The notes: generated by a model not told the origin, from the sequence alone. 64,000 bases of DNA from Methyloradius palustris (GCF_019703875.1 NZ_AP024110.1:1240001-1304000); one strand, 5' to 3'. Counted from the first letter of the stretch, positions 50,611-60,728 are shown. Numbers and translations: made by a program.

Positions 50611-53600
50611 TTCCCGTTTTTCAAATCTTCCGAAGTGCAACATAATCGTCGGCAAAATTAGTAAGTTGAGTATCGTCGAAGTGATCAACCCACCCACAAT
50701 AATAGTTGCCATTGGGCCTTCAATTTCACGCCCTGGCTGACCGCTACCAGCGGCTAAAGGTAGCAAGCCTAGTGCTGTAACCAGTGCAGTCATTAAGATT
50801 GAAGGTAAGCGCTCTGATGCGCCTCTAATCGCCGTTTCCAGCCCCCAAATCATGTTCTCTTCATCCACCAAGTGTTGGTAGTGAGAAACTAGCATGATGG
50901 AGTTGCGTAGCGTAATGCCGAATAAAGTGACGAAGCCTACTAAAGAGCCGAGTGAAATCCAGCCGCCTGTGAACATAGCGGCAAGTACGCCGCCGATGAG
51001 TGCAAAGGGTAGGTTGGCAAAGGTTAATAAGAGGTTACGCAAGCGGCCAAATGCGATATACAGCATGAGGAATATGCCTACCCCTGCCAGCACGGAGTGG
51101 ATAATCAAATCATCACGGGATTGCGCATCAGCCTCAGCTGCACCGGTAAAAGCCAGATAGTTGCCAGGAGCGAGCTGTACCTCTTGTTTAATCCGCGCTT
51201 TCATCTCATCGGTAAAGGTCTGGATGTCACGATCAACGATATTGGCAGTCACGGTTTGAATGCGCTTAGCGCCGGAGTGTAATATTTTGGAGCGGCCATT
51301 TTCCTGGCTGATATCCGCCACATCACTTAGATGTAGCACCTTGCCTTCGCTATTGATGATGGGCAATTTGCCGACTTGGGTAATATCTTGGCGCGAAGCT
51401 TTATCCATAACTACGCTCACACCAATCACGCGATTTCCTTGATACACCTGGGTTACAGGCACGCTTTCGTAAGCGGCACGTATGGTGTCTAGCATATCGG
51501 TAGCACTTAATCCATATTGCAGCATGCGCTCTTTGCTTAGCCTGATGACGAGTTGTGGCGTACCAGGCGGTGATTGCACCAGAATATCTTTAGCGCCTTT
51601 TATGCTGCCTAGTACACCCGCAATCTTTTGGGCATCGTAGTCCAGAGTGTCCAGGTTATTACCATAGATGTTGATGACGACTGAGGCGGCGTAGCCTGAA
51701 ATGGTTTCTTCTATGCGTTCAGTCAGAAAAGTATTGATGGCAAAATTGACGCCAACGAAACCTGGTGGAGCGGGGCCGTCATCGTCATAACCCGAAATTT
51801 TCTCGCGTATTTCTTCCAGTATGCGTTTTTGTTCTTCACCTGAAAGCGTACCGATTTCAATCTCAAACTCGCTGTAATGCGTGCCAAAAGTATCCGCGCC
51901 ATTCGGTGCGCGGCCTACCCACTGGGCTACGGAGCGCACACCTTTTATGCCTTTGATGACTTCCGTTACTTTTTTGCCTATGCGCAATGACTCCTGCTCC
52001 GAAGTGCCAGGCACGGCTGTCATGTGCATGATGTAATGGCCTTCGTACAGGTTGGGTATGAACTGGCTTTTGAATAAAGGCAATATGCCTAACCCAAGCG
52101 CAATCACCATCAGCGATGATGCAATGACCACTTTGTAATGTTTTTCAATACGGTACAGCCATTTGACATACACCTTTTTGATGGCACGTATCATCGGTGA
52201 GTCTTCGCTATCTAACTTGGCATTACCAAGCAGCAGGTAGCAGAGCGCAGGCGTGAGGGTCAATGCAACGCCTAAGGACGCGATAATCGCTGCAATGTAT
52301 GCAAACCCCAAGGGGGCAAATAACTTGCCTGCAACGCCGCTTAGTGTGAGTAATGGGGCAAATACCATGGCCACAATCACGGTGGCATACACCACAGAGC
52401 TTCTGACCTCCATCGAAGCATTGAATACCACCTGATAAATAGGCGCTGGCACTGCCAATGACCGATTTTCGCGCAGCCGGCGGAAGATATTTTCTGTATC
52501 AATAATTGCATCATCAACTACTTCACCCAGCGCAATTGCCAGGCCACCCAACACCATGATGTTAAAGCCGATGTTGAACTGGTTTAAGACCACAATCGCG
52601 CTTAATAGCGAAAGAGGGATGGCGGTGGCAGAAATAAAGGCGGTACGGGCATTAAACAAAAAGAGGAACAGTATGCTGATGACCAATATTGAGCCAATCA
52701 ATATGTCGGTCTGTACGCCACTAATGGCGGTTTCAATAAAGTTAGCTGGGCGGAAAAGGCCGCGATGCAAAGTGACATGCTCAGTTTTTAATGACGGCTC
52801 GAGCTGGGTTAAAGCTTTCTCAATGGCTTTTGTTACGCCATTAGTATTAGCACCCAACTGACCTTGAACCGATAGATAAACGCCAGTTTGGCCATTGATT
52901 TGCGCCGCACTAATTGAAGGCGCTGGCGCTTCGATAACAGTACCAATGTCTCCGAGCCTGATGGTTTGGCCATTACGATGAATAAGGGTGGTTTGCGCCA
53001 ATTGTTGAGGCGTGAGTGACTGACCTTCGCTGTTAATGACAATGCGCTGGTTATTATTTTCGATGAAGCCTGCACCACGCACGCCTGTGGCTTTTTTAGT
53101 GGCATCCATCACATCTTGAAGCGACACGTTGTAACGGATCAATGCATCAGGATTCACCTGCACCTGGAACTGTTTGACCTCGCCACCGAACACATTGACA
53201 TCAGCCACACCGGGTACAGCTAACAAATGCGGGCGTATCGTCCAATCGACCAATGTACGCAATTCCATCAGGGTGCGAGTTTTTGAGGTAATGGCGATAC
53301 CCATCACTGTGCTTGCTGAAGAGGTCAGCGGTGTGATATTCGGCGTAATGCCTTGCGGTAGCTGATTACTCAGGGTGGTAAGGCGCTCTGCGACTACCTG
53401 ACGATTGCGGTAAATGTCTGAGCCTTCTTTAAATGTCACGCTCACTACAGATAAGCCAGGAATGGACTGCGAGCGGATGACATCAATACCTACCGTGCCT
53501 GCAATACTATTCTCAATTGGTTGCGTAACAATGCTCTCGACTAGTTCGGCCGATAAACCTGGCGACTCGGTCTGAATGACTAATTGAGTGGGAGAAAACT

Positions 53601-53721
53601 CAGGGAATACATCCAGATTGCTATGGGTCAGGCTATAAATCCCATAAATAACAATCACCGCCGCAAGGCCGATAATGACACCACTGAAGCGAATGGAAAA
53701 TCTGACGATGGCGGACATCAT
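50602..53721 (-). CDS. RND efflux permease, CusA/CzcA-like (HME type)
   Basis: Inner-membrane proton-driven pump of 1039 aa with twelve helices and two large periplasmic loops. The N-terminal helix is followed by LDVFPEFSPTQLVIQTESPGLS, here recognised by FPEFSPTQ. Helix 4 contains ALGEVVDDAIIDTENIFRRL, with acidic residues of the proton relay, typical of heavy-metal efflux (HME) pumps but not of a precise metal subtype. It is the last gene of a three-gene set with adaptor and outer-membrane channel upstream. Cation versus organic substrate is unproven. Confidence 0.92.
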   Translation of the reverse strand: MMSAIVRFSIRFSGVIIGLAAVIVIYGIYSLTHSNLDVFPEFSPTQLVIQTESPGLSAELVESIVTQPIENSIAGTVGIDVIRSQSIPGLSVVSVTFKEGSDIYRNRQVVAERLTTLSNQLPQGITPNITPLTSSASTVMGIAITSKTRTLMELRTLVDWTIRPHLLAVPGVADVNVFGGEVKQFQVQVNPDALIRYNVSLQDVMDATKKATGVRGAGFIENNNQRIVINSEGQSLTPQQLAQTTLIHRNGQTIRLGDIGTVIEAPAPSISAAQINGQTGVYLSVQGQLGANTNGVTKAIEKALTQLEPSLKTEHVTLHRGLFRPANFIETAISGVQTDILIGSILVISILFLFLFNARTAFISATAIPLSLLSAIVVLNQFNIGFNIMVLGGLAIALGEVVDDAIIDTENIFRRLRENRSLAVPAPIYQVVFNASMEVRSSVVYATVIVAMVFAPLLTLSGVAGKLFAPLGFAYIAAIIASLGVALTLTPALCYLLLGNAKLDSEDSPMIRAIKKVYVKWLYRIEKHYKVVIASSLMVIALGLGILPLFKSQFIPNLYEGHYIMHMTAVPGTSEQESLRIGKKVTEVIKGIKGVRSVAQWVGRAPNGADTFGTHYSEFEIEIGTLSGEEQKRILEEIREKISGYDDDGPAPPGFVGVNFAINTFLTERIEETISGYAASVVINIYGNNLDTLDYDAQKIAGVLGSIKGAKDILVQSPPGTPQLVIRLSKERMLQYGLSATDMLDTIRAAYESVPVTQVYQGNRVIGVSVVMDKASRQDITQVGKLPIINSEGKVLHLSDVADISQENGRSKILHSGAKRIQTVTANIVDRDIQTFTDEMKARIKQEVQLAPGNYLAFTGAAEADAQSRDDLIIHSVLAGVGIFLMLYIAFGRLRNLLLTFANLPFALIGGVLAAMFTGGWISLGSLVGFVTLFGITLRNSIMLVSHYQHLVDEENMIWGLETAIRGASERLPSILMTALVTALGLLPLAAGSGQPGREIEGPMATIIVGGLITSTILNLLILPTIMLHFGRFEKREDN

Positions 53722-53763
53722 GATTCTGTTGCCCCTGCCGAATGAAAGATCAACTTATCCAAG

Positions 53764-54834
53764 TTAATCTCCGTTCTCATTTTTGATCTGATATTTAAAT
53801 TCTTCTGATAGCAGTAACTGCGCGCCATTCACCACAATCTCATCTTGCGCTGTAATTGAGGTGACGCCTGCTGGATTAAACCAACCATCATCGGTTTCAG
53901 TATCTGCGCTCACTGGCTGGCGGCTGAAATGATCACTGTCTATTTTTTTATAAACCCATGCTTTGCCACCGTACCAAACAACAGCTGACTTGGGAATCAA
54001 TACCCCAGATAGATGGCTGTTTTCTGCCAGATCCACCTTGATGCGCATACCAGCGCGCAAATCGTCGGCTGCGGCACGGTAGTAAAATGTTTTACCAAGA
54101 CTACTATTATCTGTAGTGGGGGAAACAGAAACAAAGCTGGCGACAATCGATTTGGTTTGTGTGCCAGTCGGGGTAATGTTGATGGTGCTACCTGCTTTGG
54201 GGAGCGCGGCTGAGAAAGGTAGGGTGACTTGCACTAATACTTCTTGATAGCTCAATAAACCCTGAAATAAAGGCTTGGCTGGTTGTGCTGTGGCTTCAAG
54301 CGTTAGTGTTTCTCCCCAGCCTTGGCGTATGGTGTCGCGAATATTGTTCGCTGCATTTTCCGCGGCGGCGAGTTTGGCCTGGTCAGCCTTATACAAAGCC
54401 TCGGAGGCAATGACTGCGCGGTCTGATATGTTGTGGTTATCCTCATTTAATTTCGCCAGACGCTTGTATTCCTGCTGACTGTTGATGAGCGATGCACGTG
54501 CAAGCTCGGCATCTGCCGTTGCAGCAAAGTAGCGGCTGCGCAACTCAATCAGGGTATCGAGATTCACTACCGTGCCCAGCGCAGTCAATGTAGCTTGATG
54601 CTTGCTGGCCTTGGGTGTGCTGGTTGTGATGTCACTTTGTTTTTGTGTATCTGGGCTGAGAGTAACAACGGTAACACCAGATTCAGCACTGACGCGGTTA
54701 GGCGTTTCAATCTCTTCTTGTTGATCACGTGAATACGCTTCGTATTCATCTTTGCCGTAAAACACAATCACCCAGAACATCAAGATAATAATGAATGCCT
54801 GCAAACCAATAATAAGCGCTATTTTTCTATTCAT
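53764..54834 (-). CDS. RND efflux periplasmic adaptor (membrane fusion protein)
   Basis: 356-residue HlyD/CusB-like protein. An N-terminal membrane anchor (ALIIGLQAFIIILMFWVIVFYG, residues 5-26) is followed by a beta-barrel and coiled-coil hairpin (about 95-170, ATADAELARASLINSQQEYKRL and EALYKADQAKLAAAENAANN regions). A C-terminal barrel region reads VLIPKSAVVWYGGKAWVYKK. It lacks a clear His/Met metal-binding tail. It links the pump to the outer-membrane channel of the same operon. Confidence 0.9.
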   Translation of the reverse strand: MNRKIALIIGLQAFIIILMFWVIVFYGKDEYEAYSRDQQEEIETPNRVSAESGVTVVTLSPDTQKQSDITTSTPKASKHQATLTALGTVVNLDTLIELRSRYFAATADAELARASLINSQQEYKRLAKLNEDNHNISDRAVIASEALYKADQAKLAAAENAANNIRDTIRQGWGETLTLEATAQPAKPLFQGLLSYQEVLVQVTLPFSAALPKAGSTINITPTGTQTKSIVASFVSVSPTTDNSSLGKTFYYRAAADDLRAGMRIKVDLAENSHLSGVLIPKSAVVWYGGKAWVYKKIDSDHFSRQPVSADTETDDGWFNPAGVTSITAQDEIVVNGAQLLLSEEFKYQIKNENGD

Positions 54835-54861
54835 AATTAAGTCCTAGCTTCTGTTACGGCT

Positions 54862-56307
54862 TTATGGCGTATTAGGAGTGGTCGGTTTTTGGGTGAGTGT
54901 TTCAATGTTGTCTGGCACTGTGTTTGTATCAGAGATTGGCTTCTGCAATACATCTTCAAGTGCAGCAGTAGCCCTTAGCGAGGTATATTCAACATTGATG
55001 ATATTTTGGGTCGCCAACAAGTTTTCTAGTTTTGATGTTGCAAATTCAAGCCGGTCCGCATAGCCGCTATCAAACTGCTTTTGTATTTGTGATGTACGTG
55101 CTTCGCTATCTTTTTCTAGTTTTTCTGCTTGGTTTAATGTGGTGTATGCGGCTTGGTAAGATGCTTTAGCCTGTGCCAGATTAGTCAGTACATTTGCTTG
55201 TAAGACTTCAAACTGTGCCGCCTCAACCTCACGTAAAGCACGAGACTCTTCTATTAAGCCTTTATTTTTATTTATAAATGTCAACAGCGTATTAATCCCT
55301 AACGACCAGATGTTATCGCCTTGGTCATAGCTGTAGCCAGGTGACAGGGTAACGTCAGGATATTGCTTGCTGATTTCTAGCCTTAGTTTTGCTTCAGCCG
55401 CCGCATAGCGAGCAAGGGCTGCGCGAATGTCGAGTCGATTAAGCAGCGCGGTTTGCTGCATATCTGCGCTGGTTTGAGCATCAAAAGCCAATGCATGGTC
55501 ATTGATGGCAAGCCTATCTAGTGTGAGCTGATTTAATGTTTCAAGACTAAGTCCAGCATTGCTCGCCAGCGCGACCTTCAATGCTGGCAGGTTATTCTGT
55601 TCGCTAGACAGTGCCTGCTGGGCTTTCAGCAGCAGCAAGCGCGCATTACTTAATTCAATGCTTGAGATCATGCCAGCCTCTAGCCTTGCTTGCAGCATGG
55701 CGACTATTTCGCTACGCAGGTCGACTTCTTTTTGCAGGATTTCTGTCAAGGCAACGGAGTTTTGGTAATCAATCAGGCTGTTGAATAAACGGCTACGCAC
55801 TTGCCATGCGGTCTGTGCAATATCAATACGCGCGGCTTCAGATAAGCTAACCGCTCGATCTATCCTAGCCTGGCGCTTGCCTGCGGTTTCGACGGGAATG
55901 TCTATGGAGAGTCCATAAGTCCAGGGCGAGACACCACCATCGGTATTACTGTGTTTTTCTAGGTCGCCAGATATGCCGGGAATAGGGCGCTGCCCTGCAG
56001 AAATTTCACCCGCAACAGCAGCGCGCCATTGCGCGCGGGCTACATTGAATTGCGGATGAAAATATAAAGCGCTCAAAGTAAGCTCGCGCAAACCCCAGTG
56101 TTGAATCGGTATCTGTGCTTCGGGGTAGCCACTGGTGATTAAAAACTCGCGGAAAGCTGGGCTGTTGGGGTCATGGGCGAGGTAATTGGATGCCAGTTTT
56201 TCTGGCTGTAGCGGTTTTGGCTGATAAGTCTGAAAGCCACATCCAGCAGTCATGCCTGCTAGAAACAAAGTCATCCATTTGATGGATATTCTTTGATGCT
56301 TAGGCAT
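54862..56307 (-). CDS. TolC-like outer-membrane efflux channel
   Basis: 481-residue outer-membrane factor family protein and first gene of the efflux operon. The N-terminal hydrophobic stretch WMTLFLAGMTAGC may be a lipoprotein signal (Cys23; the lipobox is imperfect). Two repeats of long helices are present, with DIPVETAGKRQARID and INTLLTFINKNKGLIEESRAL marking the two beta-strand regions. The C-terminal tail is Thr/Pro-rich. It precedes the adaptor gene by 27 bases. Confidence 0.88.
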   Translation of the reverse strand: MPKHQRISIKWMTLFLAGMTAGCGFQTYQPKPLQPEKLASNYLAHDPNSPAFREFLITSGYPEAQIPIQHWGLRELTLSALYFHPQFNVARAQWRAAVAGEISAGQRPIPGISGDLEKHSNTDGGVSPWTYGLSIDIPVETAGKRQARIDRAVSLSEAARIDIAQTAWQVRSRLFNSLIDYQNSVALTEILQKEVDLRSEIVAMLQARLEAGMISSIELSNARLLLLKAQQALSSEQNNLPALKVALASNAGLSLETLNQLTLDRLAINDHALAFDAQTSADMQQTALLNRLDIRAALARYAAAEAKLRLEISKQYPDVTLSPGYSYDQGDNIWSLGINTLLTFINKNKGLIEESRALREVEAAQFEVLQANVLTNLAQAKASYQAAYTTLNQAEKLEKDSEARTSQIQKQFDSGYADRLEFATSKLENLLATQNIINVEYTSLRATAALEDVLQKPISDTNTVPDNIETLTQKPTTPNTP

Positions 56308-56331
56308 GGCTATACTGCGGAATGGTTTTAC

Positions 56332-56580
56332 TTACCCAACAATAGCCGCATGCACAGCATTGAGGGCATCTTGCAAAGTTTCTTCTGTCAGGCTGTTTAT
56401 GCTTGTAGCTAGCAGCTCAGCGGCTTCAACAGTGCCTTGTGGTAAGTCGTGGCTATCTAGTTCAGCCACTAGGCCAGCGGCGGCGCCTGTGACTTTAAGT
56501 AGGGCATGGCGTTCTTTCATCAGCAATTCGACTTCTGAACGCAGCATGTTGATTTCTTCTTGATTGATAGAGCTTTGCAT
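56332..56580 (-). CDS. Small helical protein upstream of the efflux operon
   Basis: 82-residue soluble protein, acidic and mostly helical, without signal or cysteines. It reads as an N-terminal charged coiled region (EEINMLRSEVELLMKERHAL) and a C-terminal part rich in Ala, Thr and Glu. It lies 24 bases before the channel gene on the same strand, so it may head the operon. A shorter start at the Met at 56547 is possible. I do not recognise a family. Confidence 0.65.
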   Translation of the reverse strand: MQSSINQEEINMLRSEVELLMKERHALLKVTGAAAGLVAELDSHDLPQGTVEAAELLATSINSLTEETLQDALNAVHAAIVG

Positions 56581-56856
56581 ATCATTTTCTTTCGTAATCT
56601 TCTAGCGGCTATTAGGCCGCTAATGTAGTCGCATAACTAAATATATAGTCGGCATAAAATAGAAAGCTATCATCCTATCTTAGGTGGGCAGGCGTCAATG
56701 CTTAAATGATATTGGCAACAAGATTGCAGCTGCATGCCATTAGTTAAGCTGAATCTTGAATTTGCAGTTCTCTCAACATGCAGAATCAGTTATAATTCTT
56801 TGCTGCAATTTATTTAGAGTCATTACTAGTTAATGAATGATTCTAAAAATATACCT
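56581..56856. other. Gap between the efflux operon and tRNA-Leu
   Basis: 276 bp, gene-free. It contains a 7-bp hairpin TAGCGGC/GCCGCTA (56603-56609 with 56616-56622) in the likely leader of the efflux operon. A -10-like TATAAT (56791-56796) upstream of the tRNA lacks a clear -35 box. Confidence 0.4.
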
Positions 56857-56941
56857 GCGAAAGTGGCGGAATTGGTAGACGCACTGGATTTAGGTTCCAG
56901 CGCCGCAAGGCGTGAGAGTTCGAGTCTCTCCTTTCGCACCA
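56857..56941 (+). tRNA. tRNA-Leu (UAG)
   Basis: An 85-base class II tRNA. The acceptor arms GCGAAAG and CTTTCGC pair, and CCA is encoded. The anticodon stem CTGGA/TCCAG encloses loop TTTAGGT, with anticodon TAG at 56891-56893. The variable arm GCGCCGCAAGGCGT forms its own stem, and the T-arm contains GAGTTCGAGTCTC. It reads CUA (and other CUN) codons. Confidence 0.97.
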
Positions 56942-57295
56942 TCTTAAAGTAATATGACCCCCCCTCAATAAGCCTATGCAAACTTCGGGTTATATTTACG
57001 CATCTGCTATGATAAAATCACTATTGATTTGGCTGGGCTTAAGTTTTAATTGTTAACACTTGTAATTAAAAGCTACGGCCTAATATCTGAATAAATAACC
57101 GTATGAGTCATCCATATTTCTGTGTGTTTGAAAAAACGGTTAATAGCGTCAATGTATTTGCATTCAATAAAAACTATTTAAAGTCATTTCGGGTCAATTT
57201 AACAACACACTATAAAAATTTGGTGGCGAAGTTCTGGCGACAAAATGTTAGTCCAACTTCGTAAAGCCAATTTTAGAAGATTTAAGGAATAAAGC
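56942..57295. other. Leader region of tig
   Basis: 354 bp without a gene, AT-rich. A -10-like TATAAA (57211-57216) lies about 80 bases before tig, without a consensus -35. Downstream, CGAAGTT (57227-57233) and AACTTCG (57255-57261) form a 7-bp stem in the expected 5' leader. A run of C (ACCCCCCCTC-like) stands near 56960. No sigma-32 or CIRCE element was seen. Confidence 0.4.
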
Positions 57296-58600
57296 ATGGC
57301 TGCAACCGTTGAAACCATCAGTAATCTTGAGCGTCGCATCACTATTTCAGTGCCACTTAAACCACTTCAAGATGAAGTATCACAGCGTATTAACCGCTTG
57401 GCACGCACAGCTAAATTACCTGGCTTTCGCCCAGGCAAGGTGCCATTGAAGCTGGTAGAGCAACAATACGGTGCGCAAGTGCGTGATGAAGTCTTTTCAA
57501 ATACCGTTGAGCGTACTTTTTCTGATGCTGTTGAAGAAAACAAGCTGCGCGTGGCAGGCTTCCCTAATATCGAGCACAAACCTTTTGGCGAAGCTGCTGA
57601 GGCCTTTGAATACACTGCAACCTTTGAAGTATTCCCTGAAATTAAAATCGGTGATCTAAGCAAGGCTAAGATTGAGCGCCCAGCGCTTGAAGTGGGTGAA
57701 GCTGATGTGAAGAAAACCATCGATGTGCTGGTTAAACAACGCGCTACTTATGAGCCTGTAAAACGCGCTGCAAAAAAGGGTGACAAAGTTGCTATCAAGT
57801 TGATTGCATCGATTGATGGCGCTGAAGTTGAACGCTCTGGCGATGAAGGCATCCAACTGATATTGGGTGAGGGCGGTCGAGTGCCTGAGTTTGATGAAAG
57901 CATCCTTGGCAATAAAGCAGGTGCCAGCAAAACATTTGAAATTAACTATCCTGCAGACCATAAGCCAGAGCAGTTGGCGGGAAAAACAGTGGCTTATGAC
58001 GTAACTGTTGTTAGTGTTGAACAAGCTATATTGCCAGCATTAGATGCTGATTTCGCTCGCACCTTGGGTGTTGAAGATGGCGATGTTGAAAAGATGCAGG
58101 CTGAAATCAAACAAAGCTTGGAGCAAGAAGTTAGCAAACGTGTGCGTGCCAATGTTAAAGAACAGGTATTTAAAGCCTTGCTTGAGAATGTTGAAATTGA
58201 ATTACCTAAAGCAATTATTAGTGCCGAAATTAATCGCCTGATGCAATCTACCAAGAATGATTTGGAGCGTCGTGGTGTAGATTTAAGCAATGTAACACTT
58301 GAACCTAGCATGTTTGAAGACCAAGCCAAGCGCCATGCAAGTTTGCGTTTGATTCTGTCTGAACTAGTTGTTAAGAATGAGCTGCAAGCCAACCCAGACC
58401 AGATCCGTGCAATGGTTGATCAATTCGCACAAAGCTTTGAGCGACCAGCTGATGTAGTACGTTGGTACTATGAAGATACCAAGCGTCTGGATGAGCCAGC
58501 AGCGTTAGCAACAGAAGAAAACGTAGTCACTTGGGTACTTGCCTCTGCAAAAGTCAGTGACAAAAAAGTCAAATTTGATGAATTGATGGGAAATGCTTAA
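57296..58600 (+). CDS. tig: Trigger factor
   Basis: Ribosome-bound chaperone and prolyl isomerase, 434 aa. The N-terminal ribosome-binding domain has the GFRPGKVP signature (here LPGFRPGKVPLKLVEQ). An FKBP-type PPIase domain occupies about 150-245 (KKGDKVAIKL, then PADHKPEQLAGKTVAYDV). A helical C-terminal domain follows. The ribosome site AAGGAA is just upstream. The stop TAA overlaps the clpP ATG by one base; tig-clpP-clpX-lon is the common proteobacterial order. Confidence 0.97.
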   Translation: MAATVETISNLERRITISVPLKPLQDEVSQRINRLARTAKLPGFRPGKVPLKLVEQQYGAQVRDEVFSNTVERTFSDAVEENKLRVAGFPNIEHKPFGEAAEAFEYTATFEVFPEIKIGDLSKAKIERPALEVGEADVKKTIDVLVKQRATYEPVKRAAKKGDKVAIKLIASIDGAEVERSGDEGIQLILGEGGRVPEFDESILGNKAGASKTFEINYPADHKPEQLAGKTVAYDVTVVSVEQAILPALDADFARTLGVEDGDVEKMQAEIKQSLEQEVSKRVRANVKEQVFKALLENVEIELPKAIISAEINRLMQSTKNDLERRGVDLSNVTLEPSMFEDQAKRHASLRLILSELVVKNELQANPDQIRAMVDQFAQSFERPADVVRWYYEDTKRLDEPAALATEENVVTWVLASAKVSDKKVKFDELMGNA

Positions 58601-59244
58601 TGCAAATGCATAACAGTACAGAATCACAAAGCCAGTGGGAGCCACAAGGTCTAGGTTTAGTCCCTATGGTGATTGAGCAGAGTGGTCGTGGCGAACGTGC
58701 TTACGACATCTACTCGCGCCTGCTTAAAGAACGCGTTATTTTTCTGGTTGGCCCAGTGAATGATATGACAGCCAACTTGGTTGTTGCGCAATTGCTATTC
58801 CTTGAAGCTGAAAACCCAGATAAAGATATTTCGCTTTATATCAATTCGCCAGGCGGCTCTGTGACTGCTGGTATGTCGATTTATGACACCATGCAGTTTA
58901 TCAAGCCTGATGTGAGCACCTTGTGTATTGGCCAAGCAGCCAGCATGGGCGCATTTTTGTTGGCCGCTGGCGCTAAAGGTAAGCGTTTCTGCCTGCCGAA
59001 TTCACGCGTGATGATTCACCAGCCTTCTGGTGGTTTCCAAGGCCAGTCTAGTGATATTGAAATCCATGCAAAAGAGATCATGTATCTGCGTGGACGCTTG
59101 AATACTATTCTGGCGCACCATACTGGTAAAACCGCTGAAGAGATTGATCGTGATACTGAACGCGATAATTTTATGAGCGCAGATCAATCAGTGGCGTATG
59201 GCATGATAGACAAGGTGATTGCAAACCGTACTGATGCCGCATAA
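58600..59244 (+). CDS. clpP: ATP-dependent Clp protease proteolytic subunit
   Basis: Serine peptidase of the ClpXP/ClpAP complexes, forming two heptameric rings. The catalytic serine is S115 in GQAASMGAFLL and the histidine H140 in MIHQPSGG. The aspartate lies in the DRDTERDNF segment. It is 214 aa with a typical short propeptide-like N-terminus. It is translationally coupled to tig. Confidence 0.97.
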   Translation: MQMHNSTESQSQWEPQGLGLVPMVIEQSGRGERAYDIYSRLLKERVIFLVGPVNDMTANLVVAQLLFLEAENPDKDISLYINSPGGSVTAGMSIYDTMQFIKPDVSTLCIGQAASMGAFLLAAGAKGKRFCLPNSRVMIHQPSGGFQGQSSDIEIHAKEIMYLRGRLNTILAHHTGKTAEEIDRDTERDNFMSADQSVAYGMIDKVIANRTDAA

Positions 59245-59323
59245 CATGGCATCAAACATGCTAGTAAAAAGCTAGCAGCAATTATTAAGTTGTAAATTAA
59301 TTTAGGGTTGAACTGGAACATAC

Positions 59324-60604
59324 ATGAGCGACAAAGCAGACAGCGAAAAATTACTTTATTGCTCGTTTTGTGGCAAAAGCCAGCATGAAGTCAGAAAGCT
59401 TATTGCAGGTCCATCCGTATTCATTTGTGATGAATGCGTTGATTTATGCAATGACATTATTCGCGAAGAAGTGCAGGGCGAAAATGGCCTAAAACCACGT
59501 GATGGTGGTTTACCTACCCCCAAAGAAATTTGTGACATTCTTGATCAATATGTTATTGGTCAATCACAGGCCAAAAAGAACTTGGCTGTGGCCGTTTATA
59601 ACCACTACAAGCGCCTTGATCAATCAAAGGGTAAAGAAAAAGACGAAGTAGAGATCGCAAAAAGTAATATTTTGCTAATTGGCCCTACTGGTTCAGGTAA
59701 GACACTGTTGGCGCAAACCCTTGCTCGCGTACTTGATGTGCCTTTCGTCATGGCAGATGCAACCACGCTCACTGAAGCTGGCTATGTCGGTGAAGATGTA
59801 GAAAACATCATGCAGAAGTTACTGCAAAAATGCGATTACGATACTGACAAGGCACAGCGCGGTATTGTTTATATCGACGAAATTGACAAAATTTCACGTA
59901 AATCAGATAACCCATCGATTACTCGCGATGTATCGGGTGAGGGCGTGCAGCAAGCGTTACTCAAGCTGATCGAAGGTACTATCGCGTCAGTGCCCCCACA
60001 AGGCGGCCGCAAGCACCCAAATCAAGAGTTCGTGCAGCTTGATACCACTAATATCCTGTTTATTTGTGGTGGTGCATTCGATGGTCTGGATAAAGTCATT
60101 CGTCGCCGTTCAGAAAAAGGTGGTATTGGTTTTGGTGCGGAAGTTAAAAGCAAAGATGACGCAAAATCAATTGGTGAAGTACTACGTGAAGTAGAGCCAG
60201 AAGATTTGATTAAATTTGGTCTTATTCCTGAGTTTGTAGGGCGTTTGCCATCAGTGGCTACGCTTGAGTCTCTCGATGAAGAGGCTTTAATGAAGATTCT
60301 GGTTGAGCCCAAAAACGCATTGACTAAGCAATATGCCAAGCTCTTTAAAATGGAAGGTGTTGATCTTGAGTTTAGAGATTCAGCGCTGGAAATGATCTCT
60401 AAAAAAGCGTTGGAAAGAAAAACAGGTGCACGTGGTTTACGCTCGATTATGGAGCATTCATTGCTCGAAATCATGTTTGACCTGCCATCCATGCACAATC
60501 TGACTAAGGTTGTTGTGGATGAAGGTGTGATTACAGGCAACAATCCTCCTATATTGATTTATTCAGATGAGCCGCGTGTTGCAGAGTCTGCAAGCGGTAC
60601 ATAG
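59324..60604 (+). CDS. clpX: Clp protease ATPase subunit ClpX
   Basis: AAA+ unfoldase that feeds substrates to ClpP, 426 aa. The N-terminal C4 zinc-binding domain has CSFC and CDEC pairs (about residues 13-40). Walker A is GPTGSGKTLLAQTLA, Walker B IVYIDEIDKI. Pore loop GYVGEDVEN and the RSEKGGIGFGAEV region with the IGF loop for ClpP docking are present. Spacing to clpP is 79 bases. Confidence 0.97.
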   Translation: MSDKADSEKLLYCSFCGKSQHEVRKLIAGPSVFICDECVDLCNDIIREEVQGENGLKPRDGGLPTPKEICDILDQYVIGQSQAKKNLAVAVYNHYKRLDQSKGKEKDEVEIAKSNILLIGPTGSGKTLLAQTLARVLDVPFVMADATTLTEAGYVGEDVENIMQKLLQKCDYDTDKAQRGIVYIDEIDKISRKSDNPSITRDVSGEGVQQALLKLIEGTIASVPPQGGRKHPNQEFVQLDTTNILFICGGAFDGLDKVIRRRSEKGGIGFGAEVKSKDDAKSIGEVLREVEPEDLIKFGLIPEFVGRLPSVATLESLDEEALMKILVEPKNALTKQYAKLFKMEGVDLEFRDSALEMISKKALERKTGARGLRSIMEHSLLEIMFDLPSMHNLTKVVVDEGVITGNNPPILIYSDEPRVAESASGT

Positions 60605-60690
60605 CTTTTAACTCGTAGAATTGGCTTAATAGCTAATTCTACGAATCCAAGTAGTTAGATGTAGCAGTAAATGTAATTTGAGCGCTTACA

Positions 60691-60719
60691 CTTGAAGCGC
60701 CAGTGTTTGCCCCCATTTT
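60691..60719 (+). promoter_or_regulatory. Sigma-32 (RpoH) heat-shock promoter of lon
   Basis: CTTGAAG (60691-60697), a 13-bp spacer and CCCCATTTT (60711-60719) match the sigma-32 consensus CTTGAAA-N13-14-CCCCATnT almost perfectly. The transcript would start near 60727, about 48 nt before the lon ATG. Confidence 0.82.
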
Positions 60720-60728
60720 CTTAACATA

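Noticed and set aside
60022..60543. A 173-codon open frame antisense to clpX
   Set aside because: clpX is unmistakable on the other strand; the antisense product is Ser-rich without any domain.
57000..60700. CIRCE (HrcA) elements upstream of the tig-clp genes
   Set aside because: No TTAGCACTC-N9-GAGTGCTAA-like inverted repeat was found.
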